From Themeda triandra (Eukaryota > Streptophyta > Magnoliopsida > Poales > Poaceae), in NCBI GenBank assembly GCA_018135685.1, contig JAENPR010000863.1:124001-188000 (forward strand): a stretch of DNA of 64,000 nt, in the 5' to 3' direction. Positions 1 to 10,445 of this stretch are shown here, in pieces. The number at the start of each line of letters is the position of its first letter. Position 1 is the first letter of the stretch. Position numbers and translations under genes: made by a program. Below the pieces are notes generated by a model. It was not told the origin of the DNA and ran no database searches. It was given only the letters and a program-made list of their open reading frames with translations.

Positions 1-42
1 ATACATACGCCATTCATTTCACATCATCCGAGAAAAGGTTCT

Positions 43-58
43 ACTCCTATTCGGGAGT
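43..58 (+). repeat. Single hairpin unit of the Athila 3' array
   Basis: ACTCC (43-47), loop TATTCG and GGAGT (54-58) form a perfect 5-bp stem. It is the last visible unit of the hairpin array that also occurs in Ath-B, C, D and E; further units would lie upstream of the window. Confidence 0.6.
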
Positions 59-173
59 GAACATCTAGAAATAATCATTGCCGTTTCATTGCCTATATAA
101 AAAGCTCCAGTCATTATCATTTCAAGTTATACACTCCTGTGCTAAAGTTTCGTTTTCGAGAGGATTGGTGACT

Positions 174-235
174 CTAAAAAAAAAAAAAAAAAAGAAGAAA
201 AGAAGAAAGAAAGAAAAAGAAAGAGTAGCCAAGTC
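174..235 (+). repeat. A/G-rich low-complexity tract
   Basis: A run of A interspersed with G, about 735 bp before the 3' LTR. The same kind of tract lies between the hairpin array and the PPT in Ath-B, C, D and E. Confidence 0.75.
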
Positions 236-930
236 CTTCCATTCAAGAAGTTTCAAGGTTTCCGAATAAAGGGAGTCATGTTATCCCCAAAGGAGCGAGT
301 GTAGAAGTAGATGTTCACCAGTTGAGTACCCCTCATAATCATTTCCTTATCACCATCATCCTACCATCATCTTATCATCCAATCCATTTCCTCATTCACA
401 TGCACATATGACTTTATTATTATTTTAGTTCCTAATGGATCCATGTCTTAAGCTGTGCAATATATGCAAGTGAGTTTGAGTGTCTCCCCACCTATGAGCT
501 CCACATAAGCCTATTAGAAAGTAGGGTGAGAGAGAAAAGGCACTTTCCACTATGCCTTAGTTCCACAAATACCACATATTTGAGAAAAGAGAAGGCATAC
601 ACTACTCATGCCTTAGAAAGGATCCGAAATACCACAAATGAGAGACTTGAAAGATTCATACAAGGAACTCGAGTTTTATTTCAAACCTTGCAAAAACTCC
701 GGGATAATAGTTGATCGAAGAGCGAGAAACATGGCGCTTGACTTGACCGTTCTATCTTTCAACTACTCAAGACCCAAGTGACGGTTACAAGCCCCATGGT
801 GAAAGGTAATATGAGTGAGTTTTGAATCGAATAGTTCACTCTAATCCGGAGGAGAGTTCTTGTTTGAACGCATGTGTACTTGTGAGGAGTGAAAGCATTG
901 TAGCAACTCCGATCCATCATCGAGTCTATC

Positions 931-969
931 TTTGCTCGGGGACGAGCAAAAGGTAAGCTTGGGGGAGTT
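931..969 (+). promoter_or_regulatory. Hairpin plus polypurine tract of Ath-A
   Basis: TTTGCTCG (931-938) and CGAGCAAA (943-950) form a perfect 8-bp stem around GGGA. The PPT AAGCTTGGGGGAGTT (955-969) follows and directly abuts the LTR start TGTTGACGG. The PPT is the RNase H-resistant primer for plus-strand DNA synthesis. The stem-loop next to it recurs in all five Athila-like elements that show this region. Confidence 0.8.
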
Positions 970-2451
970 TGTTGACGGTCGTTAAGTATCAATTTTATAC
1001 CGTCAACGCAGCAAGAGAAAGGACTAATTTGAGTTCACTGTTAGATATAGGGGTTACACGACGGGAATTCCCGAGTTTTGGTGATTGTCTATTTTGCGGG
1101 GGTTATCGAGAAAGAGAACCAAAGGAGGCCCACATGTCATGATTACATAGAGATAAAGACCGAACGGGTAAAATTGTATAATCTAGAAGACTCCAGAAGG
1201 CGACCCTTGAAGGCTGGGCCCCACCTGGCAGGCTGGCCAGTCGGCCGACCCGGGGGAGTCGGCCGACTCCCCACCTCGACCAATGGCGTCGAGTCTCGCG
1301 GATCCTGCCTCCACCGCCTTTGAGGATGAATAATTATCGTCCATTTAGGTTGGTTTGATCCGAGGGCTATGGTTCATCCTAGGGGGCTATATATTCAGAG
1401 CCCCTGGCCCCTGGGTGAAACCCTAATTCATTCTAGAATTCATTCTCTCTTCATTCATACGAGAGGATTCGGAGCTTGAGCCACCATCTCAATTAGAGCT
1501 CCATAGTTTAGTAGCATAGCTACATAGGAATAGATCTAGAGGGAATCAAGCCTAGCTTGGAGTCCGGATCTGTCGGAGTTCTTGGTAATTCCCCTCTATA
1601 TTCTTGTAATATTCATCATTGTTCGTGATACTATGAGTAGTACTTTATTCTATTCTATTATATCGAGACTTGACTTTGCTCTATTTGATTATGTTCTCAA
1701 TTATATCGTTCTTAGTTTACTTTGATTATATGTTTAGCATAGTTAGACTAGAATTATGTTTATGCATAGGATCGTATAGCGCTTGCTCATTAGGCCAATG
1801 GGTGAGTGGTAGATATTGTGTAGGCATGGTGCCTATACCGTATTTATCTGCGATTGCACCCTATATTCCGGATCGTGAGGTAGATCGCGGGAGTGACAGT
1901 CTGTTGAGTCCTTTGTAGCCCTTCTCCGAGTATAGGTCTAGCAGAACAAACCTATTACATTGAAGTCATTGCTATGTCTCTTGTCTTCTCTGGTAATATC
2001 ACTATGCATAGATGTAACCTTTTCCCGCCATGATTGCTAGATGTTCTTGCACTAATCATTGTATGCTTTTACTTTATAGTTAGAATAACATAGGATTATA
2101 CCCTAGATCGTCCTAGTCCATGCTAGTGTTATAAGCTTAGAGTGCTAAGTTGAGATGGCTTATTACTATTATTTTATGTGGCTAAATGCTCTCATTTATC
2201 TTATGTCATTTATCATTCATTCCTATATTTTATGTGACACTTACCCTGTATGAGATGATCGATACGAGACAAGGTTAAGCTCTCCATTATAGCATGTGCA
2301 TTGCTCATCACTCATTATCGAGCATTCCCTTCCCAGTGGTAAAAATATAAATAACGATACCTGGATTACTCCCGGTTAAAATGCTACGATGATATATTCT
2401 GTGCGCTTGCGGAACCTTCTTTATTTCAGTTGCACTTAATAGACATCAACA
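970..2451 (+). repeat. 3' LTR of Ath-A (1482 bp)
   Basis: It starts TGTTGACGG and ends ATCAACA. A TATA motif CTATATATT is at 1387-1395. It is preceded by the box GGTTTGATCCGAGGG (from about 1351) shared with LTRs of Ath-A2, B, C and E. It carries GTCGGCCGAC palindromes at 1240-1249 and inside 1253-1272. It differs clearly in sequence and length from the adjoining LTR at 2459, so the two are not the pair of one element. Confidence 0.85.
1253..1272. repeat. Perfect 20-bp palindrome in U3
   Basis: GGGGAGTCGGCCGACTCCCC reads identically on both strands. It belongs to the GTCGGCCGAC family of palindromes scattered through LTRs and 3' spacers of the Athila-like elements. A one-base variant lies in the Ath-C 3' spacer at 27813-27832. 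Confidence 0.9.
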
Positions 2452-3679
2452 GGGAGTTTGTTGACGGTCGTTAACTCATAAAATCAACCATCAACTTAAC
2501 ATGCAAATGGAACGATTCATAAATACTTAATAGATATAGGGTTACCAACGCGGAATTCCATGAGTTTTGGTGAATATACATTTCTGCGGGGTGGTGACTG
2601 AAAACTACTCTTGATGGTCCACATGTCGGGTTTACATAGAGAGAAAGACCGAACGGGTGAAAAAGTATAATCTAGAAGACTCCAGAAGGCGACACCTGAA
2701 GCCTGGGGCCCACCTGGCATAGGCCAGAGGTGGCTGCCCTAGCCCAGAGTCGGCCGCCCCTCCACCTGGACCAATCAGGTGGAGGCTCGCGGATCCTGCC
2801 TCCACCGACTTTGAAGATGAATAATAATCGTCCATTTAGGTCGGTTTGATCCGAGGGCTGTGGTGCATCCTAGGGGGCTATATATTCAGAGCCCCTAGCC
2901 CTAGGAGAAACCCTAATTCATTCTAGACTTCAGATTAATTCATTCTAGAGAGAGAATTAGATAGAGAAGGGTCCCTCGAATGGATCTATCTCTATAGGGT
3001 ATTAGTATCAAGAGAGATTGAGAGAGTATAGAGTGGAGGTAGATTTGGAGGAAGCCCGGCCTGTCGGTGTCTCCTCTCCCGTGTACCTGCGGGATCAAGT
3101 CTCCTAACCCGAGGCTTGGTTTCAGAATCATGCGGCAATTCAACTTCTAATACTAGTAAGTTCGTTGTTATTATTGTTCTTTGGTTTACAAGTTTACTTT
3201 ATTCGCCGCGTTGGGAATAGAGTAATCGTTCTTTAGCATAAGCGTGGTGCTTAGGCTAGGTTCACTTGTAGATGCTCCCTATTCGGCCGGAACCGTGGTA
3301 GTAGTGAGGGAAGTGACAATCCCTTTATTACCTTCGTAATCCACTTCCCGTTGGTAGGTAAGGTAGGTCCTTTGTGCCCAGTTTAGCATCCTCTGCGGTG
3401 TCTTTTCCTCAGATACCCACTTAGAACAATAGTCTCAAAGCTTGCCATAGGTTAGAAGAAGACTGACGAAGGAGTTCTCTCTATATCGCTTAATTCTCGC
3501 TTGACTAGCAGCCCAAGGGTAGTAGTAAAGATCGGGTTAGTCTATTGCACATTTTCTCCTAGCGGATAAAAACAAATGCGATACTCAGGACTTATCTCCC
3601 GGGTGAAGTGCTCATCGATATCCGTGCGCTTGCGGATTATTTCTCTTTGATTCTTTCGTGTGCGTATCTAGTGTCAACA
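2452..3679 (+). mobile_element. Ath-A2: PPT remnant and 3' LTR (LTR 2459-3679, 1221 bp)
   Basis: GGGAGTT (2452-2458) is the end of a PPT and immediately precedes TGTTGACGG; the LTR ends GTGTCAACA at 3679. TATA motif CTATATATT is at 2878-2886, with the shared GGTTTGATCCGAGGG box just upstream. The sequence is related to but divergent from the LTR at 970-2451. At 3680 the sequence switches to the interior of the Ath-E LTR on the opposite strand, so Ath-A2 probably inserted there. The expected TSD is AAAGA; its left copy would be outside the window. Confidence 0.75.
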
Positions 3680-4320
3680 AAAGACATACCAAATCTCTGA
3701 AGACTTCTCCAGAACCAGAGCGCAGCTCCGCTCTCCCTAACTCTCATCTAGATCTAATCTACTACATTGGAATGTCTAGCTCTAATTCTCTAGAGAGGAG
3801 AGGTCATCCTTTCAAGGGACACCTCTGCCTCTGATCCCGCTAGGAGATAATGAATTAGGGTTTTAAGGGATGCCTCCTCCAGGGGCCAGGGGACCTGTTT
3901 ATATAGCCCTCTAGGATGCACCATAGCCCTCGGATCAAACCGACCTAAATGGACGGTTATTATTCATCTTCAAAGGCGGTGGAACAGGGATCCGCGAGGC
4001 TGAAGCTGATTGGTTGAGATCCCGAGGCTCCCGACCGGGGCGGCCGCCCCAGCACCGAGCCGGTTCGGGATTTCGTTTGGTCCAGAGCCTTCTCGAACCT
4101 TCCTGATTACAGAATTTTGGTCGGTTGCCGATTATCTCTATGTAAACCTAACATGTGGGCCTTCCTTGGGTATTTTCAGCTGACACCCTGCAGAAACAGA
4201 CATTCATCAAAACTCGTGGAATTCCATTAGTGTAAGCCCTATATCTAGAAGGTAATTATGTTTAGGTCCTTTTTTCATGTCTAGTTGACGGTAAAAATTG
4301 ACATTTATCGACCGTCAACA
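3680..4320 (-). repeat. 3' LTR of Ath-E, interrupted
   Basis: It matches 9810-10445 closely (same strand), ending at the PPT side with CCGTCAACA. The remaining ~730 bp of this LTR is missing here because Ath-A2/Ath-A lie at that position; it should reappear upstream of the window. A 14-bp palindrome GGGGCGGCCGCCCC occurs near 4039. Confidence 0.85.
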
Positions 4321-4358
4321 ACTCCCCCAAGCTTACCTTTTGCTCGTCCCTGAGCAAA
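4321..4358 (-). promoter_or_regulatory. PPT and adjacent hairpin of Ath-E
   Basis: On the minus strand, TTTGCTC and GAGCAAA (4352-4358 and 4339-4345) form a 7-bp stem. It is followed by TAAGCTTGGGGGAGT (4335-4321), which abuts the LTR start at 4320. Confidence 0.8.
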
Positions 4359-5045
4359 GATAAACTCAGTGTGGATTAGGAGTTGCTACAATGCTTTCAC
4401 GCCTCAAAAGTACACATACATTCAAACAAGAACTCTCCTCCGAATTAGAGTGAACTATTCTGACTCAAAACTTACTCATATTACCTTTCACCATGGGGCT
4501 TGTAACCGTCACTTGGGTCTTGAGCAGTTGAAAGACAGAACGGTCAAGTCAAGCGCTATGTTTCTCGCTCTTTGATCAACTATTATTCCGGAGTTTTTGC
4601 AAGATTTTCAAATAAAACTCAGAGTTTCCTTGTATGACCCTTTCAAGTCTCTCATTTGTGGCTTTCTGGATCCTCTCCAAGGCATGTGTGTAGCGTATGC
4701 CTTCTCTCTTCTCTCAGAATATATGGTATTTATGGAACTGAGGCATAGTGAGGTTGCCTTTTCTCTCTCACCCTAGTTCTAATAGGCATATGTGGAGCTC
4801 ATAGGTGGGGAGACACTCAAACTCACTTGCATAGTTAAGCCATGGATCCCGAGGAACTAAACAAACAATCAAGTCATGTGCATGTGAATGAGAGAATGGA
4901 ATGAATGATAGGGTGGTGATGATAAGGAGATGATTATGAGAGGTGATCACTTGGTGAATATCTACTTCTACACTTGCTCCTTTGGGGATAACATAACTCC
5001 CTTTATTTGGAAACTTTAAAACTTCTTGAAAGGAAGGACTTGGCT

Positions 5046-5125
5046 ACTCTTTATTTTTTTTTTTTTTTTTCTTCTTCTTTTTTCTCTTTTTTTTCTTTTT
5101 TTTCCTTTTTTCTTTCTCTTTTTTA
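5046..5125 (-). repeat. Purine-rich tract (T/C-rich on +) of the Ath-E spacer
   Basis: Long T runs with interspersed C on the plus strand, about 720 bp from the PPT. This matches the A/G tracts of the other Athila-like elements in position and strand. Confidence 0.8.
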
Positions 5126-5243
5126 ATAGAGCAACCAATCCTCTAAAATGAAACTTTAGAAATGGGGAGTATATAACTTGAAATGACAATGACTGGAGCT
5201 TTATGTAGGTAAATAGGATGGCGATGAGTATTTTTGGATGTTC

Positions 5244-5556
5244 ACTCCTAAGATAGGAGTAGAACTTTTTCTGGATGGAATGAAATGAGTGGCATCTATA
5301 TATGTGGATGAATGGATGGATGCGTACTCCCAGGGTAGGAGCAGCATAAGTGCGTGTCTCCAGGGTAGAAATAGCACATAACGTGATGGAATGCGTACTC
5401 CAAGGGTAGGAGCAGCATAGGTGCGTATCTCCAGGGTAGAGACAACACAAAATGTAGTGGATATGGATCTATATGTGGGTGGTACTTCTAGGAACAGAAG
5501 TAGCACAAAATGAATGTAGTATTATGAACTGGGTGCATGCTTCTGAGGACAGAAGT
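5244..5556 (-). repeat. Array of covarying small hairpins (Ath-E)
   Basis: Five clear units plus one decayed unit (about 5355) have 4-5 bp stems: 5244-5260 (ACTCC/GGAGT), 5327-5341 and 5398-5412 (CTCC/GGAG), 5428-5442 (TCTC/GAGA), 5484-5501 (ACTTC/GAAGT) and 5540-5555 (CTTC/GAAG). Loops are 7 nt, or 8 nt in the last two. Read on the element strand most 7-nt loops are TACCCTG-like. Stem bases change in compensated pairs. Confidence 0.7.
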
Positions 5557-6189
5557 AGCATAGATCAACGGATGGAGAGCACATAGTATTGACTTTAACT
5601 GCATAACTGATTCCTTAAGGGTCCACAGCATAACCACACTCAATGCCTATAACAACTACACTCAATGCCTACAAAATGATCTATATTAATAGCTGGGTTT
5701 TCCTAATCTCGTAAGCATGAATATATGGCTGTGGTAGGAATTTGAACTCTCGTCATAAAGGAACTCATCATGCAACAATTTAAGATTTTCAAAGATAAAT
5801 TCTCCAGAACTCTAGTATCTCTAGGAACAAGATGGACAGCAGCTCAAACCTTCCCATATCATACCCATCAACCACCTAGACTTAGATCAAGTGTTTGCTA
5901 CCCACAAGTTTCAGGTTCAAAGCAAATCTCGAATCTAAACAGTTGTGTTCAAAACTCGGGAGAGTGCAAGGTTGAAAACTAGGTACTTGAAAGGAATTAC
6001 AGCAGAGCAACTATTCATCATCTCCATATAGAGTTTATTCTAGGGTTCATTTTAAAGACAGATTAAAAGAGCTCTCCTAAAGAAAAATAAATCTTTCTGG
6101 GTTTCTAAGGTTATGCATCTTTTTTAGTTGTTTTATCAAAGCAAGCTCTAAGAATAAATAAACAAGTTGGAACACTTAGCTTGATACAC

Positions 6190-6205
6190 GGGGGATGCTC
6201 TCCCC
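6190..6205 (-). promoter_or_regulatory. Internal PPT-like hairpin of Ath-E
   Basis: On the minus strand GGGGA...TCCCC (6205-6201 and 6195-6191) forms a stem, preceded by CCAAATT. It lies about 1.9 kb before the true PPT and corresponds to similar motifs in Ath-B, C and D. Confidence 0.45.
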
Positions 6206-8747
6206 AATTTGGATGTTGACATAGTCTGCGGATATTGCTAACGAGCGGTGAAGACGTTCTAGTCTTCACGGAGTTTCATGGATAGTTGTTGGAGACGGCG
6301 TTCAAGCTGTTGAGGGTAGCACTCCGACGGGAGACTAGACATCCTTCATGCATTAGCTCTTTTGATCCTTTATGTTCTATGAAGCTCAAATAGACAACAA
6401 AGCTTATGGAAGCTGATTAAGCGTTAGTGATAAAAACCTCTAAGCCTTGGTTGTCTAGAACCGCCTTAACTCAAATGTCTTCTAACGGGATCACAAGAAA
6501 TATTTTTATCTTTTTATAATAAAGGGAAGCGAGATAGAGAAAATAGATATGCTAAAAAAATTATTTTTATGCCACCACGGTGAATGATTATTCACATGGG
6601 GCTTAGTAGTTTTCGGGATGTAAATGCACAACATCTTTATTTTCTTTTTCTAATGCGAGAGATAGTAAAGTGAAGATGCAATTAAGATGCATGTAGGGAA
6701 AATAAATATGCTTAAAGGAAAATGCAATGCGAGAAGGAAAATGCTGATAAATACAAAGTTACCTCCTTGGCGAGGGTTCGGTGATTTAAGTCCTCTGAAC
6801 AGGACTTCTTGTCATGCTCACTCCTTCAGTGCATCATTTGATCCTTGTGATGAAGAGTAGATGCTTCTAGTGGTCCTTTACTTTTTCTTGGAGTTTGTCT
6901 TGCTTGATTGACCTCTCTCCTTGAGCATCTTGTCTTCTAAAATTGCACTCCTTATTTTTCCTTCCTCTTTTTCTTTCTTATGCCTAGACCTTGTGCTCCA
7001 CTCATTGTTTCTTCTCAGTGTGTTAGAGCGATGCGGGCTTGAGAAGAAGAAGAGCATTGCTGGATCATCATTAGAGGAGTCGTTGACCTTCCTCCCCCAA
7101 GCTTGAGCCTTGTTGCCGCTGGTTACTTAAAGCCAAGTGTGAGTGTTGACTCATCCCTTGAAGGGTGTTGTAACTCCATTGTTCTTAGACATTGTTCATC
7201 CTCCGTTCTTAAGTCTATCGGAGAGGGCTCTTGATTCTAGGTCCATTGAGCAAAGATCTCTCCTTTGCATTATGCTTTCTTTGGACTATCCAATCCAGGA
7301 TGAGCATACAGACAGTTGCATGATCTTCTTTCGTCAACCATTCTTGATTGAGTCTTGGTTGATGCATTGATGTTCTTCATTGGAGATGTAGACTCAAGTT
7401 TTTCTTTGATGGTCTTTGTCTTCTAGCAGCATGGCAAAGAGTTGTTCAGTTAATGATATGCCATCCATCTTGATGATCAAGGAAGGAGCTTCTTTAATAT
7501 TTGTGTGCAGACTTCATCTCTAATGGCTTAGGGACATCATCTTGCAACCATAGTCATGGTCCTTCAAGGATTGGTCGGTGGTCAACCCTTGATTGGTGAC
7601 TGGTTGACACAAGGATGCATGCTTATCATGCCATCCTTGTCCTTGCTGCCGATGTGCAAGATGGTGTCTTCACGAACAATGAGAGCAGGTCTTTAATTGG
7701 CTAAAATGAGATGAGTTGCACCATGCTCCTCATTGGCATCCTAGCTCGAGTTTTGGGCTCAATGCTATGATGTCTTCAAGGTTCCTCAAAGCTTGTCGCC
7801 TTGATCCACTTCTTTGAGTGAGTTCAATGATGTTGTTCCTCCTTGTGGCACTCTTGTCTTCTTCTTTGTTCCATCACTGAAGTGGTGATTTGGTAGGTTC
7901 ATGACAAACCATGAACAGGCACATCATAAACTCTTTCTTGCAAGATGTTAGTGGACACATACCCGAAGGACTGCAACACTATGGGGCTATTATCCACTAT
8001 CTATTTTAGAATTTCATCTATGCTAATAAAGAGATGGTTTTCGAGTTACTTTAGCATAGACTTTATTTATCATATTTTCTAGCAACTTTTTTATGGCACT
8101 TTAACATGGTTCAAGGCGAAGGTAACTTGCAACAAAAGACAATGTGAATGATATTTGACACTTACAATTCTTCCTTGGACGATGAATGAATTGTGTCTTT
8201 TGTGTGAAGTTGTTGGAGTTCATCTTATGCCTTGCTTCATCTCCGATATGAGATCATCTCTTGACTTACCCAAATTAGATTTGAGAGTTTTCTGTAGGGG
8301 TTAGTCCAACAAAATAACCAGTATCTACTAAAGCACATTTTTAGCTCAATAACCAAACTAGACTCCATGTCTAATTTAATTAAGGAAGACATTTTAACCT
8401 AAGCACCACGCTTAATTTAAAAGCCTTTGGAAACACCCATGGAGCACTTCCAAACCAAAGCATACTATAGTAAACAGCAGTAGTATGAAAAGCACTGTAG
8501 AGATTTACTCAAGTGGAGATGAAAGAGTATGATCATGGTGAGGATTTTTTTCTTTTTAGATGCAAATGGCATCGATGAATGCAAGAAACAAAACATGCAA
8601 TGGATGAGCAAATATCAAAGAGTGGAGTGGATGCATGAATTCTTAAAAGTAAACATGTAGTGAGATGCAAGAAGTTAAAGATACCTACTCATCAATTTAA
8701 AGTCCATGAGCAAGACTATCTCACCTTTCGATCATACTTACCATGGC

Positions 8748-8939
8748 TCACATGAAGAAATTTGTGAGTGGTGCAGCATCTATGTTCGTCACTTGTGATG
8801 TGATTTGAAATTCTTGTGACGATGACCTTTTCTTCATTCTGTGAGGTGGCAGGGTTCCAATGTTGATGAATGTTGAATGTTGGGGGACCCTGGGCTCTTC
8901 AATGTCTTGTGGAAGCTTGTCAGAAGGTTGAAATGACAT
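8748..8939 (-). CDS. Small ORF at the gag position of Ath-E (63 aa)
   Basis: The ORF starts about 115 nt after the PBS, where gag starts in autonomous elements. The protein (starting MSFQPSDKLPQDIEEP) has no recognisable gag motif, signal peptide or membrane segment; it is polar and proline/serine-containing. It may be a relict or a chance ORF. Position and ATG context (AAGATGTC) are the only support. Confidence 0.3.
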   Translation of the reverse strand: MSFQPSDKLPQDIEEPRVPQHSTFINIGTLPPHRMKKRSSSQEFQITSQVTNIDAAPLTNFFM

Positions 8940-9052
8940 CTTTTGTCCTGTCTATTCTAGACTCAACAGACAAAGGGGTAATCCTACTAAAGCTAGTGAT
9001 ACACTAAATTAGCAGATATCAAGATCATTATCAAAATATTAACACCGATTGC

Positions 9053-9069
9053 TTCCCGCAACGGCGCCA
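9053..9069 (-). promoter_or_regulatory. Primer-binding site of Ath-E (tRNA-Asp type)
   Basis: The minus strand reads TGGCGCCGTTGCGGGAA a few bases inside the LTR end. It matches the complement of the 3' end of plant tRNA-Asp (from memory) with one or two differences. Confidence 0.75.
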
Positions 9070-9077
9070 AAAATGCT

Positions 9078-10445
9078 TGTTGGTATAAATTAAGTGCAAC
9101 TAAAATATGAAGGATTCCGCAAGCGCACGAGAACATACCATTGTAGCATTTTACCGGGAGTAAACTAGGTATCGTTATTTATATTTTACCACGGGGAAGC
9201 GGGGGTTAAAGAATCGATAACTCACCATCATGTATCTACTAACTTAGTAAACCAACTAGACTAAAGTAGGGGTAAATGATATATATATGTAAGGTAATAT
9301 AAATAATAAAGCACACATGAGAATTCTATGATAAATGAGTAGCTAGCTAGAGTGAGAGGACAACGGAAGAGATCAAGGTTCCTATATTCTTCTCTATTAC
9401 TCTAGTTCTATAATAATAGGGGATGGATAGATATAGCAATCATACAATAGCACTTCGAGACATTGGAGCACTAGCCACGGACATGGATGAGAAGGGGGCT
9501 AGGAAGGTCCGACTACGGTCCTACAAACATCAACCCGAACGAGGTGGAATACGATGGCCGTCAGGACCATCACGATCTGGGCTACCACAACAATCCGCGG
9601 GATTGGGTGCAATCTCGAGGTAACCTCTAGTCTAGACGCCATGTCTACACTATCAATTACTACTCTAATCTCATGAAAACTAGAGCACTCGATGCGGCGA
9701 AGATCCCATACTAAAGCATAACTACTATACTAACAATCACAAGATAGGCATAAAAGTAAATAGAGAAGATAAATATATTAAAGCATAAGTCTTATAAAGA
9801 GTAGATACAAAGACATACCAAATCTTTGAAGACTTCTCCAGAACCGGAGCGCAGCTCCGCTCTCCCTAACTCTCATCTAGATCTAATCTACTACATTGGA
9901 ATGTCTAGCTCTAATTCTCCAGAGAGGAGAGGTCATCCTTTCAAGGGACACCTCTGCCTCTGATCCCGCTGGGAGATAATGAATTAGGGTTTTAAGGGAT
10001 GCCTCCTCCAGGGGCCAGGGGACCTGTTTATATAGCCCTCTAGGATGCACCATAGCCCTCGGATCAAACTGACCTAAATGGACGATTATTATTCATCTTC
10101 AAAGGCGGTGGAACAGGGATCCGCGAGGCTGAAGCTGATTGGTTGAGATCCCGAGGCTCCCGACCGGGGTGGCCGCCCCGGCACCGAGCCGATTCGGGCT
10201 CCCGTTTGGTCCAGAGCCTTCTCGAACCTTCCTGATTACAGAATTTTGGTCGGTTGCCGATTATCTCTATGTAAACCTGACATGTGGGCCTTCCTTGGGT
10301 ATTTTCAGCTAACACCCTGAAGCAGACATTCACCAAAACTCGTGGAATTGCAATTGTGTAAGCCCTATATCTATAAGGTAATTATGTTTAGGTCCATTTT
10401 CATGTCTAGTTGACGGTAAAAATTGACACTTATCGACCGTCAACA
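9078..10445 (-). repeat. 5' LTR of Ath-E (1368 bp)
   Basis: On the plus strand it begins TGTTGGTATAAATT and ends GACCGTCAACA. The minus-strand promoter has a TATA motif in GGGCTATATAAACAG near 10027-10040 and the shared GGTTTGATCCGAGGG box at about 10054-10068. The right flank CCCAT is the candidate TSD. Confidence 0.85.

Larger units (their letters stand above)
1..2451 (+). mobile_element. Ath-A: 3' end of an Athila-like Ty3/gypsy element
   Basis: This is the last ~970 bp of the internal domain followed by a complete 3' LTR; the 5' portion lies upstream of the window. It contains no coding sequence. Assignment rests on the PPT (955-969), the TG...CA LTR (970-2451), and close similarity of its 3' spacer to those of the other Athila-like elements here, two of which carry Athila-type pol. 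Its LTR end is followed by GGGAGTT and then another LTR start, so Ath-A appears inserted into the PPT of Ath-A2. Confidence 0.75.
5600..9052 (-). other. Non-coding internal domain of Ath-E
   Basis: About 3.4 kb with stops in all frames and no recognised domain. The internal G-rich hairpin at 6190-6205 and a 63-codon ORF near the PBS end are the only structured items I can point to. I see no satellite or other inserted element in it. Confidence 0.5.
3680..10445 (-). mobile_element. Ath-E: non-autonomous Athila-like element
   Basis: On the minus strand it runs 5' LTR (10445 to 9078), PBS, a 4.7-kb internal region, PPT and 3' LTR (4320 to 3680, interrupted). The internal region has no gag or pol homology in any frame; only the ends and the 3' spacer resemble autonomous Athila elements. 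It therefore looks like a large retrotransposon derivative mobilised in trans. Its right flank is CCCAT; the matching TSD would be to the left of the window. Confidence 0.75.

Noticed and set aside
970..3679. Tandem LTRs read as one element with a 7-bp interior
   Set aside because: The two LTRs differ too much in length and sequence to be an LTR pair; nested insertion into the PPT explains the junction better.
9423..9623. 66-codon plus-strand ORF in the Ath-E LTR
   Set aside because: It lies within the LTR antisense to its transcription and has no homologue in the other LTRs.
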